A stretch of 64,000 nt of DNA from NCBI GenBank assembly GCA_038321775.1, contig JBBQFI010000008.1, positions 1 to 64,000 of the forward strand. Reading direction: 5' to 3'. The notes beneath the pieces were generated by a model. That model worked only from the letters and a program-made list of their open reading frames with translations. It was not told the DNA's origin and did not search any database. This DNA is from JBBQFI01 sp038321775. GTDB lineage: Bacteria > Verrucomicrobiota > Verrucomicrobiia > Chthoniobacterales > UBA10450. Numbering within the stretch: the first letter of the stretch is position 1; every line of letters starts with the position of its first letter. Below are positions 35,273-44,166 of this stretch, piece after piece. Made by a program: the position numbers and the translations under genes.

Positions 35273-37801
35273 ATGCCGATTTCGCAACTGATCGCCCGTC
35301 TCGTCACGCAACAGCGACGCCTTGTCTGGCTCGCCGTCGCGTTAATTTCGGCGGCCTCCATTTTCATTCTCGTGACGAGACTGCAGCTCGACACTGAAGT
35401 GCTTAACCTTCTCCCGAATAATTTCGAATCGGTCGAAGGGTTAAAAGTTTACAATCGCGATTTTGCGCAGACACGCGAACTCACCTTCGCACTCGTTAGT
35501 CAGCCCGACGATGTTGATAAACTCGAGGAATTCGCGCCGCAGTTTGCCGAATCATTGCGCAAGCAACCATGGTGCACACGCGTTCTCGCCGGATCGCCCA
35601 TGGAAACGCCGGAAGGCATCCACGATCTGCAATCGATCGCCCTTCCGCTTTTGCTTAATTTGGAACCGGCGACTTTTGATGAAACGATCGCCGTTCTGCA
35701 ACCGGCAAAAATCCAGGAACGTCTGCATCGTTTGCGCGAGGAAATTGAAGCCGGATCGCCAAGGCCGCAGTTTGAGCTGCAACTCGATCCTCTCGGATTG
35801 GTCGCGCCCGCCTTGAAACCGTTTGCCGCGAATGTTTCGCTCGAACAAGAACAACCGCTCACTTCGCCCGATCGTACGACACGCATCTTTCTCGCCGTCA
35901 CCAATCAGAAATCGATCGGCGCTTTTGATTGTCAGCGTTTGATGCGGGAGGTGAATGCATTTCGCGCGCAAGCGCACGTTGGTTGGGATGGCGGTCCCTT
36001 GGAAATTTTGGTGACCGGGCGTTCCGCCTACGTCGCCGAGATTTCGCTGAGCATGCGGCACGACATTATTGTGACGTTGTTCGGATCGATGCTTCTCGTC
36101 GGCGGCGTTTTCTTCATCGGATTTCGTCGCTGGCTCCCGCTCTTGGGAATGGGAATTTCGCTTCTGCTCTGTTGTCTGGTCGCGCTCGCCATCGGTCTGC
36201 TCATTTTCCACAAACTCAACATGGTGACCGTAGGTTTTTGCGCGATTCTGATCGGGCTCGGAGTTGATTTCGCGATTCTGATCTTCGGTCGCTACCAGCA
36301 AGCGCGCGATGAAGGCGCGGAACATTCTCGCGCGGTTGAGGAATCGGTTGCCAGTTTGGGACGCGCAATTTTCTTCGGCGCACTTACGACAGCAGTCGGC
36401 TTTCTCGCGTTGCTCCTGAGCGGCTCCGCCGGATTCACGCAACTCGGCGTTTTGATCGCGATCGGAATTTCCGTTGCCGGTTTGTGCATGACCACGATTT
36501 TTTTCCTCTTCATCCCGCGCAAAACACCGCCACGACACGGCGATTGGATTTTCACTCTCGCAAAAAAATATGTGCGCTGGTGCGTGCGCCGACCCACTCC
36601 GATGCTCGCCATCTCCACGCCGATTCTGGTGTTGCTCACCGCGATCGCCATTTCCCCTCGTCCATCGCTGCCAATCGATGCTAGCACGCGAGCAATGGAG
36701 CCAAAACGCAGCAACGCCGGCTACGCGCTCAAAACCATCATGAACAAAATGCCGACGCGGTGGGAACCCGTCCTCGGCATCGTTCGCGCGGACAACCAGC
36801 AACAGTTGCACGATTATTGGCAGGCGGTCGAAGCGCATTGGAACTCGCTCGAAAAATCGGGCGCGATCAAAAGTTTCTCCACACCCGCGGCGCTCGCGCT
36901 CTCGCCGCGCCAAACTCAGATCAATCGCGCCAAGTTGAAAAGTATCGATTTTGACGGCGCGCGTCGCGCGCTCGACGCCGCCATTCTCGCGGAAGGTTGG
37001 AGTCGCGATGCTTTTGTTCCCGGATTCAAACTGCTCGATGAACTCCAGGCCGCCGCCAATCCAGCTACGCCACTTCGCGACTGGCGAACGCTGTTACCGC
37101 TGAATTCGAGCTGGTGGTTTTTGGTCGATCGCTACTTTTCGCACGACCCACTTTTGACGGTTGGATTCGTCACGACAAACACGCCGGTGACGACGCTCGC
37201 GCAAAAAGAAAATCTGCAGCATGAACTGCCGACTGCCGGCGTCCCGATGATTTTTTCAGGCTGGAGTTTCACGCTGACCGATTTGCTGCCGTGGTCACGC
37301 CATCAACTACTCATCATCAGCGCGCTCATGGCAATTTTCGATGCGACTTTACTTGCGCTCCTCTATCGCGATTTGCGGCTGTGGCTCATTCAGATCGCGA
37401 CGCTTATCATGGGAATCGGCGGCATGATCGCATCGATGAAACTGCTCAATATTCCCCTGAATCTTTTGAACGTGCTCGCGTTCCGCCTCGTTCTTGCGAT
37501 CGGGGTGGATTACGGGATTTATGTTTTGCTCGTCTGGCAAAAAGCGCGCGAGCTCGAACATGACGTCGCCGGCGTGGTCAAACCAGTTGTGCTCGCAGGA
37601 CTAACCGCCATCGCTGGATTTGGTTCGCTCGGAATCGCGGATAATCCGACGCTCAGCGGACTCGGTATCGCCTGCGCGCTTGGACTTTTCTGGAATTTGG
37701 CCGCGACGATTTTTTTCACTTTACCCGCAGCAGCGGCGGCTGAACCGAAGTCGTGGCGCGAAGAATCTTTGCAGCCACTGGAACAATCCGAACATGTCTA
37801 A
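35273..37801 (+). CDS. MMPL/RND-type lipid exporter
   Basis: 842 residues. Two halves each with one helix, a large periplasmic loop (about 50-245 and 455-680), and five helices (about 250-420 and 685-825), the RND/MMPL pattern. The loop GVDFAILIFGRYQQARDEG in helix four region of the first half, and GVDYGIYVLLVWQKARE in the second half, mark the proton relay part. MMPL proteins export lipids or hydrophobic products. The next gene (LolA-like) overlaps its last 8 bases, so they are made together. Confidence 0.92.
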   Translation: MPISQLIARLVTQQRRLVWLAVALISAASIFILVTRLQLDTEVLNLLPNNFESVEGLKVYNRDFAQTRELTFALVSQPDDVDKLEEFAPQFAESLRKQPWCTRVLAGSPMETPEGIHDLQSIALPLLLNLEPATFDETIAVLQPAKIQERLHRLREEIEAGSPRPQFELQLDPLGLVAPALKPFAANVSLEQEQPLTSPDRTTRIFLAVTNQKSIGAFDCQRLMREVNAFRAQAHVGWDGGPLEILVTGRSAYVAEISLSMRHDIIVTLFGSMLLVGGVFFIGFRRWLPLLGMGISLLLCCLVALAIGLLIFHKLNMVTVGFCAILIGLGVDFAILIFGRYQQARDEGAEHSRAVEESVASLGRAIFFGALTTAVGFLALLLSGSAGFTQLGVLIAIGISVAGLCMTTIFFLFIPRKTPPRHGDWIFTLAKKYVRWCVRRPTPMLAISTPILVLLTAIAISPRPSLPIDASTRAMEPKRSNAGYALKTIMNKMPTRWEPVLGIVRADNQQQLHDYWQAVEAHWNSLEKSGAIKSFSTPAALALSPRQTQINRAKLKSIDFDGARRALDAAILAEGWSRDAFVPGFKLLDELQAAANPATPLRDWRTLLPLNSSWWFLVDRYFSHDPLLTVGFVTTNTPVTTLAQKENLQHELPTAGVPMIFSGWSFTLTDLLPWSRHQLLIISALMAIFDATLLALLYRDLRLWLIQIATLIMGIGGMIASMKLLNIPLNLLNVLAFRLVLAIGVDYGIYVLLVWQKARELEHDVAGVVKPVVLAGLTAIAGFGSLGIADNPTLSGLGIACALGLFWNLAATIFFTLPAAAAAEPKSWREESLQPLEQSEHV

Positions 37802-38459
37802 AATCGCCACAAGTATCTGTCTTCTTTTTTCCTTCGCCGTTTTAGCGGGAGCGCAATCACTATCACCGGCAGAGGTGAAAAGTTTGCTCGAACGCATTCG
37901 CCAAAAGCGCGCCGCGGCACCGCAAGTTCAGGCTGATTTTCGCGAGAACAAAAATATTCATCTGCTGAACAAACCAATCGCCAGTTCCGGCAAAGTCTGG
38001 TTTCAAGTGCCGGATAAATTCCGCCGCGACGCCAAGGGCAGCGCGCCCAGCATCACAGTGAGCGACGGGAAACAGCTTTGGATTTATTATCCGAAATTCC
38101 AATCCGCCGAGCACTACTCGTTAGGGAAAAAATCTCCGCTCGACGCCGGCCTCTCCGCGCTCACGGCAGGGCTGAATCTGGAGAATGTTGAAGGAACTTA
38201 TCGCATCACCGCCACGAAACGAGACAAGGGTTACGAGTTGGAACTGGCTCCGCGCGCGCCGTCGCTGAAGAAATTCCTGCAAAGATTTGCAATTCAACTG
38301 AACGACGAATTGCAGGTGGAGCGCACCGAAATGTTGCAACCGAACGGCGATCGCATCGTCACGGACTATTCCAACGAGACGCGCGCACCGATTGATCCTG
38401 CGACCTTCGAATTCACTCCGCCGGCGGGGACAAATATAACGACACCTTTAGGTCGTTAG
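37794..38459 (+). CDS. LolA-like periplasmic lipoprotein carrier
   Basis: 221 residues from an ATG at 37794 that overlaps the MMPL stop by 8 bases. Signal peptide (about 1-20, cleaved after AGA). The mature half-barrel has the LolA pattern: QADFRENKNIHLLNKPIASSGKV and FELE-type strands, WIYYPKFQSAEHYSLG, and LKKFLQRFAIQL. Its stop codon TAG is supplied by a copy of the GCCTAACGA word (38453-38461, reverse orientation). Here LolA probably carries the product of the MMPL exporter or its lipoprotein to the outer membrane. Confidence 0.88.
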   Translation: MSKIATSICLLFSFAVLAGAQSLSPAEVKSLLERIRQKRAAAPQVQADFRENKNIHLLNKPIASSGKVWFQVPDKFRRDAKGSAPSITVSDGKQLWIYYPKFQSAEHYSLGKKSPLDAGLSALTAGLNLENVEGTYRITATKRDKGYELELAPRAPSLKKFLQRFAIQLNDELQVERTEMLQPNGDRIVTDYSNETRAPIDPATFEFTPPAGTNITTPLGR

Positions 38460-38555
38460 GCATCCGTGTTGCTCTAGCGACTGTCCTTAGCCGTCGCATG
38501 TTTTCCGAACGCCGGTCATAGACCGCTGCGGCAAAGGCACCTAAATTATCCAACG

Positions 38556-41315
38556 ATGTCCCGTCACCTGGACAAAATCCTTGCCAACGCCGAGCAGCAA
38601 CTCGCCACCACCGGGACACAACGCCCGACGGATGTTCTGCCGCTTTACAAAAAATTTCTCAAGATCGAGGAGCATCGGCTGCGGCTGAAACATCAGGCCG
38701 GTGGCGGTGGTCGCGAAATTTGCGCGGGCCGTGCCGAACTGGTCGACGTTTTGTTGCGTCACGTTTTTGGACAAGCGAAAGCGGCCGCGCGCAAACAGGG
38801 CAAGGACAGTCCCATCGCTTTGCTCGCTCTCGGCGGCTATGGCCGAAGCGAACTGAATCCTTTTAGCGATGTCGACGTGATGTTTTTGCATCGGCAAAAG
38901 GTTGGCGCGCAGGTGTCGAGCTATGTCGGCGACATGGTCGAGCAAATTTTATATTTGCTCTGGGACATTGGTTTCAAGGTTGGCCATTCCACGCGCTCAA
39001 TTAAAGAAGCGATCGTGCAAGCCAATCATGATATGCTGACCAAAACCGCGATGCTGGAAGCGCGGTTTCTTGCGGGCGACGCCAAACTTGTTCGCTCTTT
39101 TCGAGAGCAGTTCCGCACGAAATGCGTCGCCGGTTTCGAGCGCAGCTATCTCGAGCTGCGCATGAAAGACCAGGCGGAGCGCCACACGAAATACGGCAAC
39201 AGCGTTCATATGCAGGAGCCGAACGTAAAGAGCGGATGTGGCGGTTTGCGTGATTACCAAAATCTTCTGTGGATGACGTATTTCAAAGAAGGCGCGCTGA
39301 CGACGACGCATTTGGTCGGACGTGATTGGTTGAGCGTGACGGAGCAGCGCCGCATCGACGCGGCTTACGATTTTTTGCTGCGCGTGCGGACGACTTTGCA
39401 CTACGAAAACAAACGCGGCACCGATGTGTTGTATCTGAACAGCCAGGATCAACTGGCGCTCCGCCTGAATTATCCGCAAGCGAACGCGCTCCTGCGCAGC
39501 GAAGCGTTCATGAAGGATTACTACGAGCACACGCGAAATATTTTCCGCATCACGGAACGGATCACCGAACAGTTCGCGAGTGGCCAATCGTCCGGCATGT
39601 TGCGATCGCTACTGAACTTCCTGCCGAATACGCGCATGAAGGAAGAGGACTTTGGCGAATTCGTCGCGCGCGGTGGACAGCTTTTCGCGAAAAACCCAAA
39701 CGTCTTCCGACAAAATCCCACTTTGATGATGCGGGCTTTTCAACTGGCCCAGGAACAAAATTTCGAGTTGAGTCCCGAGCTGGAAGATTTATACGCGCGA
39801 AACTTGCGCTTAATCACGCGCACGTTTCAATACGCGAAGGAACCGCGCGAAATTTTTCGCCATATTCTCAGTCGTAAAGGCGAAGTCGGCCGCGTCCTGC
39901 GCATGATGCACCGCGTCGATTTTCTCGGACGTTACATTCCGGAATTCGGCGACCTGACTTGCCTGGTTCAGCACGAGTTTTTCCATCGCTATACCGCGGA
40001 TGAGCACACCCTCGTTTGCATCGAGAAACTTGATGCAGTCACGACGACGGAAAACCGAAAGCTCGTGCCTTACAAAAAATTATTCGCGACGCTGGATGAT
40101 CCGCTCGTTCTTTATCTCGCGCTTCTGCTCCACGACACCGGCCGAGGCATCGGTGCCAGGCCACATTCAGAAGCGAGCGCGCTCTTCGCTGGCCGGGTGG
40201 CGATGCGGTTGCAACTTTCGTCGGGCGAACGCAAATCGCTCGTTCTCCTTGTCGATCATCACGTCACCATGTCGAACATCGCGCAGCAGCGAAACTTGGA
40301 CGACCCAGAAACGATTATCGAGTTCGCCGCCATCGTGAAAAACCAAAGAAATCTCGATACGTTGATGCTGCTCACTTTGGCGGACGGTCAGGGGACGAGC
40401 GCTGAAGGATGGTCGGATTGGAAGGAGTCGCTCGTCTGGCATCTTCACTACGCGACCTCACAATATCTTGCCGACCAGGGCGCGTTTAACGAGCAGATGA
40501 AGATCGAGCGCGACGCGTTGATCGCGGCGGTGCGCGCAAAATTGCCGGAGGATTTCGGCGAAGAGATCGAAGCTCATTTCGATTTTATGCCGGACAATTA
40601 CTTTCGCGCTTATGAAGTGAAGGACATCGTCTCGCACCTGCATTTGTTCCGCGAGTTTTTCGCGAAACGTTTACTCGGAGACAGTTCGCCTTTCGCTCCC
40701 GCGGTGAAATGGGAAGCGTTCTCGGAACAAGGACACACCATCGTTTCGTTCTGCACCTGGGATCGCCGACAGTTGGTTGCCAACATCGCCGGATCGTTTT
40801 CCGTCGTGCCGATTAATATTTTAAGCGCCGACATTTACACACGCGGCGACAATCTCGTCCTCGATGTCTTTCGTGTTTGCAGTGCTGATGGCAAAGCCGT
40901 GACCGACGCTGCGAAGCGAGATCTGGTCGAGCGCACGCTTTCCGACTCGTTAGGCAACGAAATCTTCGATTTTGCCCCGCTCATTAACGAGGCGCGACGC
41001 AAGAATCAACATCGTGCTGTTTCGGAAATCGATCTTCTGACCCGAATCAGCGTCGATAATAAAGTTCACGCCGGTTATACGCTCGTGCAGATAGAAACTC
41101 CGGATCGGCTCGGCCTTCTCTACGATTTGCTCTCCTGCTTCGATCGCGAAGGTATCTCCATCGGTCTGTCGCGTATCAGCACCGAAAAAGGTAACGCGAT
41201 CGATACGTTCTATGTGATCGACGCTTCGACGCGAGAAAAAATCACCGATATCAACCGGATCAATAAGTTGCAGAGAAAATTGCAGGAGTCAGCGCTTCCC
41301 GTTGCAGAAAGCTGA
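38556..41315 (+). CDS. glnD: PII uridylyltransferase/uridylyl-removing enzyme
   Basis: 919 residues. Order: nucleotidyltransferase domain (GGYGRSELNPFSDVD at about 93-107), GlnD-specific helical region, HD domain (HDTGRGIG with HD at about 523), and two C-terminal ACT domains (about 725-790 and 840-915) that sense glutamine. It adds UMP to PII proteins at low glutamine and removes it at high glutamine, controlling nitrogen assimilation. A gdhA gene lies about 18 kb away. Family length is about 850-950. No odd features. Confidence 0.95.
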   Translation: MSRHLDKILANAEQQLATTGTQRPTDVLPLYKKFLKIEEHRLRLKHQAGGGGREICAGRAELVDVLLRHVFGQAKAAARKQGKDSPIALLALGGYGRSELNPFSDVDVMFLHRQKVGAQVSSYVGDMVEQILYLLWDIGFKVGHSTRSIKEAIVQANHDMLTKTAMLEARFLAGDAKLVRSFREQFRTKCVAGFERSYLELRMKDQAERHTKYGNSVHMQEPNVKSGCGGLRDYQNLLWMTYFKEGALTTTHLVGRDWLSVTEQRRIDAAYDFLLRVRTTLHYENKRGTDVLYLNSQDQLALRLNYPQANALLRSEAFMKDYYEHTRNIFRITERITEQFASGQSSGMLRSLLNFLPNTRMKEEDFGEFVARGGQLFAKNPNVFRQNPTLMMRAFQLAQEQNFELSPELEDLYARNLRLITRTFQYAKEPREIFRHILSRKGEVGRVLRMMHRVDFLGRYIPEFGDLTCLVQHEFFHRYTADEHTLVCIEKLDAVTTTENRKLVPYKKLFATLDDPLVLYLALLLHDTGRGIGARPHSEASALFAGRVAMRLQLSSGERKSLVLLVDHHVTMSNIAQQRNLDDPETIIEFAAIVKNQRNLDTLMLLTLADGQGTSAEGWSDWKESLVWHLHYATSQYLADQGAFNEQMKIERDALIAAVRAKLPEDFGEEIEAHFDFMPDNYFRAYEVKDIVSHLHLFREFFAKRLLGDSSPFAPAVKWEAFSEQGHTIVSFCTWDRRQLVANIAGSFSVVPINILSADIYTRGDNLVLDVFRVCSADGKAVTDAAKRDLVERTLSDSLGNEIFDFAPLINEARRKNQHRAVSEIDLLTRISVDNKVHAGYTLVQIETPDRLGLLYDLLSCFDREGISIGLSRISTEKGNAIDTFYVIDASTREKITDINRINKLQRKLQESALPVAES

Positions 41316-41386
41316 CCGACCCGTCGCGATAACTTCCGCTAGCCTTGCCGGCCTTCCGGTCTAGAATCACGAAATTTTAGCCCTTC

Positions 41387-42133
41387 ATGAATGTCCTTAT
41401 TCTCGCTGCCGGCTATGCGACGCGGCTCCATCCGTTGACCTTGAACAAAGCGAAGCCGCTTCTTGAGGTGGCGGGCAAGCCGATGATCGAATGGGTGCTC
41501 GATAATCTCGCGCCCATTCCGGATCTGGGAGCGATCTACGTCGTGACCAACAACAAGTTCGCAAAGGATTTTCAGGAATGGGCAAAAAATTACAGAGCGC
41601 GGCATCCAAATCTAAAGCTGAAAATCATCAATGACGGAACAACAAGCGATGCGGATAAACTCGGCGCAATCGGCGATATCAATCTTGTGATTACGCGTGA
41701 GGAATTAGGGAACGACGATCTTCTTATCGTCGCGGGAGACAATTTGTTCAGCGAACCGTTGACCGATTTTGTGGAAGCCGCGCGCAAAACGAAAGCGATG
41801 CTCGCGACCTACGATGTGGGCGATCTCGAGGCGGTAAAAAAATACAGCAACATCACGACGGATGCGGACGGCGTGATCACAGATTTCGAAGAAAAACCTG
41901 CGAAACCGGAAAACACGCTTGCTGGTATCGCGCTCTATTATTTTTCTCGCGACACCGTTCCGATGTTTACGACTTACACCGCGGCGGGAAATAATCCGGA
42001 TCAACCCGGACGTTTCATCCAATGGCTCTACCAAAAAACCCCGGTGAAGACTCACGAAATCAAGGGGACGTGGTTCGATATCGGAAGCAAAGAGACGCTG
42101 GAAGAAGCGAATAAGCTCTTCGCGAAAGTTTAG
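41387..42133 (+). CDS. Sugar-1-phosphate nucleotidylyltransferase
   Basis: 248 residues. N-terminal signature ILAAGYATRLHPLTLNKAKP (nucleotide-binding G-X-G-T-R-like and K of the PK motif) and the sugar-binding AGDNLFS and EEKPAKPENT blocks. This is the NTP_transferase fold of glucose-1-phosphate thymidylyl/uridylyl-transferases. It makes an NDP-sugar for cell-surface glycans; which NTP and sugar is not readable. Only one domain is present (no left-handed beta-helix). Starts 71 bases after glnD. Confidence 0.88.
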   Translation: MNVLILAAGYATRLHPLTLNKAKPLLEVAGKPMIEWVLDNLAPIPDLGAIYVVTNNKFAKDFQEWAKNYRARHPNLKLKIINDGTTSDADKLGAIGDINLVITREELGNDDLLIVAGDNLFSEPLTDFVEAARKTKAMLATYDVGDLEAVKKYSNITTDADGVITDFEEKPAKPENTLAGIALYYFSRDTVPMFTTYTAAGNNPDQPGRFIQWLYQKTPVKTHEIKGTWFDIGSKETLEEANKLFAKV

Positions 42134-42139
42134 CGCCGA

Positions 42140-42559
42140 CTATTTCAGCCGGCCTTCGTCGAATTCGATCAGGTCAAAATACGTGCGGATGTCCTTGCGA
42201 CCAGCGCCACCCGCTTCCTTCAGGAAATGCAGAAAGCGCGCTTTTTTTACGGCGGAGTCCGGTGCGCGCGAGATCATCGCCTGATTCCATTCCTCGATCG
42301 CTTCCGGCGAATGCTTGACGCCATTTTGGGCGATCCACGCCAGGATTCCTGCGTCGTCATCGAGGCGATGAGCTGTTTCTTCGAAAGTGTCGGCATCCAG
42401 TTTAAGGAACGCGAGCAGATGCTTATCGAACCCGGTCGTTTTGTAATTGTAACCGTTCAGTAAACCCTGCCGATGCAGTTTCGCTTTATCGATCAAGCGC
42501 GGCAAATGCACATAGCCCCCGAGTCGCTCGTACGGACTCCGAGGGAAAATTTTGCGCAT
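42140..42559 (-). CDS. DUF5069 domain protein
   Basis: 139 residues. The opening RSPYERLGGYVHLPRLIDKA is the family hallmark. Mostly helical (EWNQAMISRAP, then DSAVKKARFLHFL). DUF5069 proteins are common in Verrucomicrobiota, Acidobacteria and Planctomycetes; the function is unknown. The stop faces that of the nucleotidyltransferase with a 6-base gap. The gene is next to the zinc-ribbon bactofilin, 8 bases away on the same strand. Confidence 0.85.
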   Translation of the reverse strand: MRKIFPRSPYERLGGYVHLPRLIDKAKLHRQGLLNGYNYKTTGFDKHLLAFLKLDADTFEETAHRLDDDAGILAWIAQNGVKHSPEAIEEWNQAMISRAPDSAVKKARFLHFLKEAGGAGRKDIRTYFDLIEFDEGRLK

Positions 42560-42567
42560 CGCTGCGA

Positions 42568-43428
42568 CTACGAAGTCGCGGGCACGGGCGGAGAAACAAT
42601 GAGCGGCACTGGTTCTTCTTTAACCGGCACACTCGTTGTCTCGGTTGCCGGTAAAAGTTCGCCCTGCGTTAACTGCTTGTTTCCGATCACCAATTGACCG
42701 GAAAACATTCCACCTTTTTCCACCGAAATCGCACGCGCCGTCACATCGCCATCGAGTGAACCGGTCTTGTGGATCACCACCACCCCTTCGGCAACGACTT
42801 CGCCCGACATGTGACCGCGGATCTCGATACTCTTCACGCAAAGCCGACGAAAAAATTGCACTTCGGCTTTACGTTCCACCACCACATGCGACGCGGTCAG
42901 GCGTCCCGGAATTTTGCCGCAGAAGCTAATCGTAGCCGCGTCCGAGCAATGCAGATTGCCCCGCAGTTTTCCTTCGATGAGCGCCGTGCGGCAAATCACC
43001 GTGTTACTGCTGAGATCGCCTTTCGAGGTAATGTGAACTTCGCCGTGCGTGCGAATGGTACGACTGAAACTGGTGGTGATCTTGTAATCCTGCAGATCGA
43101 TATGCGCGCTGCAGGCGGGACAAATCGTCGAGCTGGCCGCTGAACTGACATCCTGTTTCGCCTTGCACTCGAAACATTCGATCTGTGAATTGTGCTGGCG
43201 ACTCCACAGCGTCTCAAACTTCCGAAGAATCGGTGCCGGATCGAGCGACTGAACCGCCGCGGCCGCCGTCTCGGATTTTATGCGAAACTTTGGCTGTGGC
43301 TTCGGCGCTGCCGGCTCGTAATGCCGGCCGCATTGCCGGCACATTGTACTCTTCGCCGCAGCATACTCCATCTGCTTAAACCCACAGTGTGGACACTCCA
43401 AGCTTAGTTTTGCAGGTGAAGTTGCCAC
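42568..43428 (-). CDS. Bactofilin with N-terminal double zinc ribbon
   Basis: 286 residues from a GTG at 43428. Two cysteine ribbons first: CPHCG at about 13-17 with CRQCG at about 31-35, then CFEC at about 83 with CPACS at about 103. After a linker a bactofilin domain (about 120-240) built of short beta-helix turns (GKLRGNLHCSDAATISFCGK, then GSLDGDVTARAISVEKGG). Bactofilins polymerise into filaments that shape cells. The zinc ribbons are unusual for the family and may anchor it to a partner. A second bactofilin without ribbons is next upstream. Confidence 0.85.
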   Translation of the reverse strand: MATSPAKLSLECPHCGFKQMEYAAAKSTMCRQCGRHYEPAAPKPQPKFRIKSETAAAAVQSLDPAPILRKFETLWSRQHNSQIECFECKAKQDVSSAASSTICPACSAHIDLQDYKITTSFSRTIRTHGEVHITSKGDLSSNTVICRTALIEGKLRGNLHCSDAATISFCGKIPGRLTASHVVVERKAEVQFFRRLCVKSIEIRGHMSGEVVAEGVVVIHKTGSLDGDVTARAISVEKGGMFSGQLVIGNKQLTQGELLPATETTSVPVKEEPVPLIVSPPVPATS

Positions 43429-43456
43429 TACTTAAAGAAGGTAAAAGGCCTCCCGA

Positions 43457-44104
43457 TTACGCGCGTGCGCCGAACGCAGTCTTGACCGGCGTGACCGGCG
43501 TGACCGGCGTGACCGGCGTGACTGGCGTGACTGGCGTGACTGGCGTGACTGGCGAGGCCGGTTGATCATTGCGCACAATCTCATGTTTGGGTGCTGGCGC
43601 GGAACCCATCATCTTGGCGCCGCCTGCACCGCTCGTCACCTCGGACTTGCCGATGAAAGTTGCTCCTTCTTCGATGACGAGACGCGTCGCTTTCAGATCG
43701 CCTTGCAATGTGCAACGCGATTTCAATTCACAGCGTTCGCCGACGGTGATGTTGCCCTGCACTTTGCCATAGACGGTGATCGATTTGGTTTTGATCTCGC
43801 CGCGGATGTCCGCATTCTCACCGATCGTCAGCACGCCATCACTATGGATTTCGCCTTCGACTTTGCCGTCGATGAGGAGTTCTTTTTGGAATTTAATCGA
43901 GCCCTTAATTTCGACGTCGCTCGAGAGAACGTCTTTGCCAGAATGTTCGGCCATATATTTTCTTTGATCGGTTATTGGTGGTGGTGGTGGTGACTTGATT
44001 GGTTCTTCCCGGGAAGCAGGACGCTCGTTCCATTCTGAGCCCGAATTCGGCGAAGAATCACCAAAAGAGGCCGCAGGCCTCTGCGGGATGAATTTTTTCA
44101 ACAC
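43457..44104 (-). CDS. Bactofilin with a repetitive C-terminal VTP tail
   Basis: 215 residues from a GTG at 44104. Disordered Pro-rich N-terminus (PPPPP about 40), bactofilin domain (about 60-165; VEIKGSIKFQKELLIDGKVE, then GEIKTKSITVYGKVQGNIT) and a tail of eight Val-Thr-Pro repeats from a 9-bp tandem repeat (43482-43553). It is 28 bases upstream of the second bactofilin on the same strand; the pair may co-polymerise. The tail length probably varies by slippage. Confidence 0.88.
   Translation of the reverse strand: MLKKFIPQRPAASFGDSSPNSGSEWNERPASREEPIKSPPPPPITDQRKYMAEHSGKDVLSSDVEIKGSIKFQKELLIDGKVEGEIHSDGVLTIGENADIRGEIKTKSITVYGKVQGNITVGERCELKSRCTLQGDLKATRLVIEEGATFIGKSEVTSGAGGAKMMGSAPAPKHEIVRNDQPASPVTPVTPVTPVTPVTPVTPVTPVKTAFGARA
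43482..43553 (-). repeat. 9-bp tandem repeat, 8 units, coding for Val-Thr-Pro
   Basis: Eight nine-base units in a row: four of the GTGACCGGC type (the first starts with TTG) and then four of GTGACTGGC. Units of three codons keep the frame, so copy number can change without breaking the bactofilin. The block shift from C to T units suggests two rounds of expansion. Confidence 0.9.
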
Positions 44105-44166
44105 ATCTTCATTATTGTCATGCGAGCCGGAGTGTCAATAACTCTCCAATAACAAATGCAAAGTTT

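Noticed and set aside
35552..36913. 453-residue minus-strand open frame
   Set aside because: It lies antisense to the MMPL exporter. Composition is highly charged with no recognisable fold; the sense frame has clear helices and motifs.
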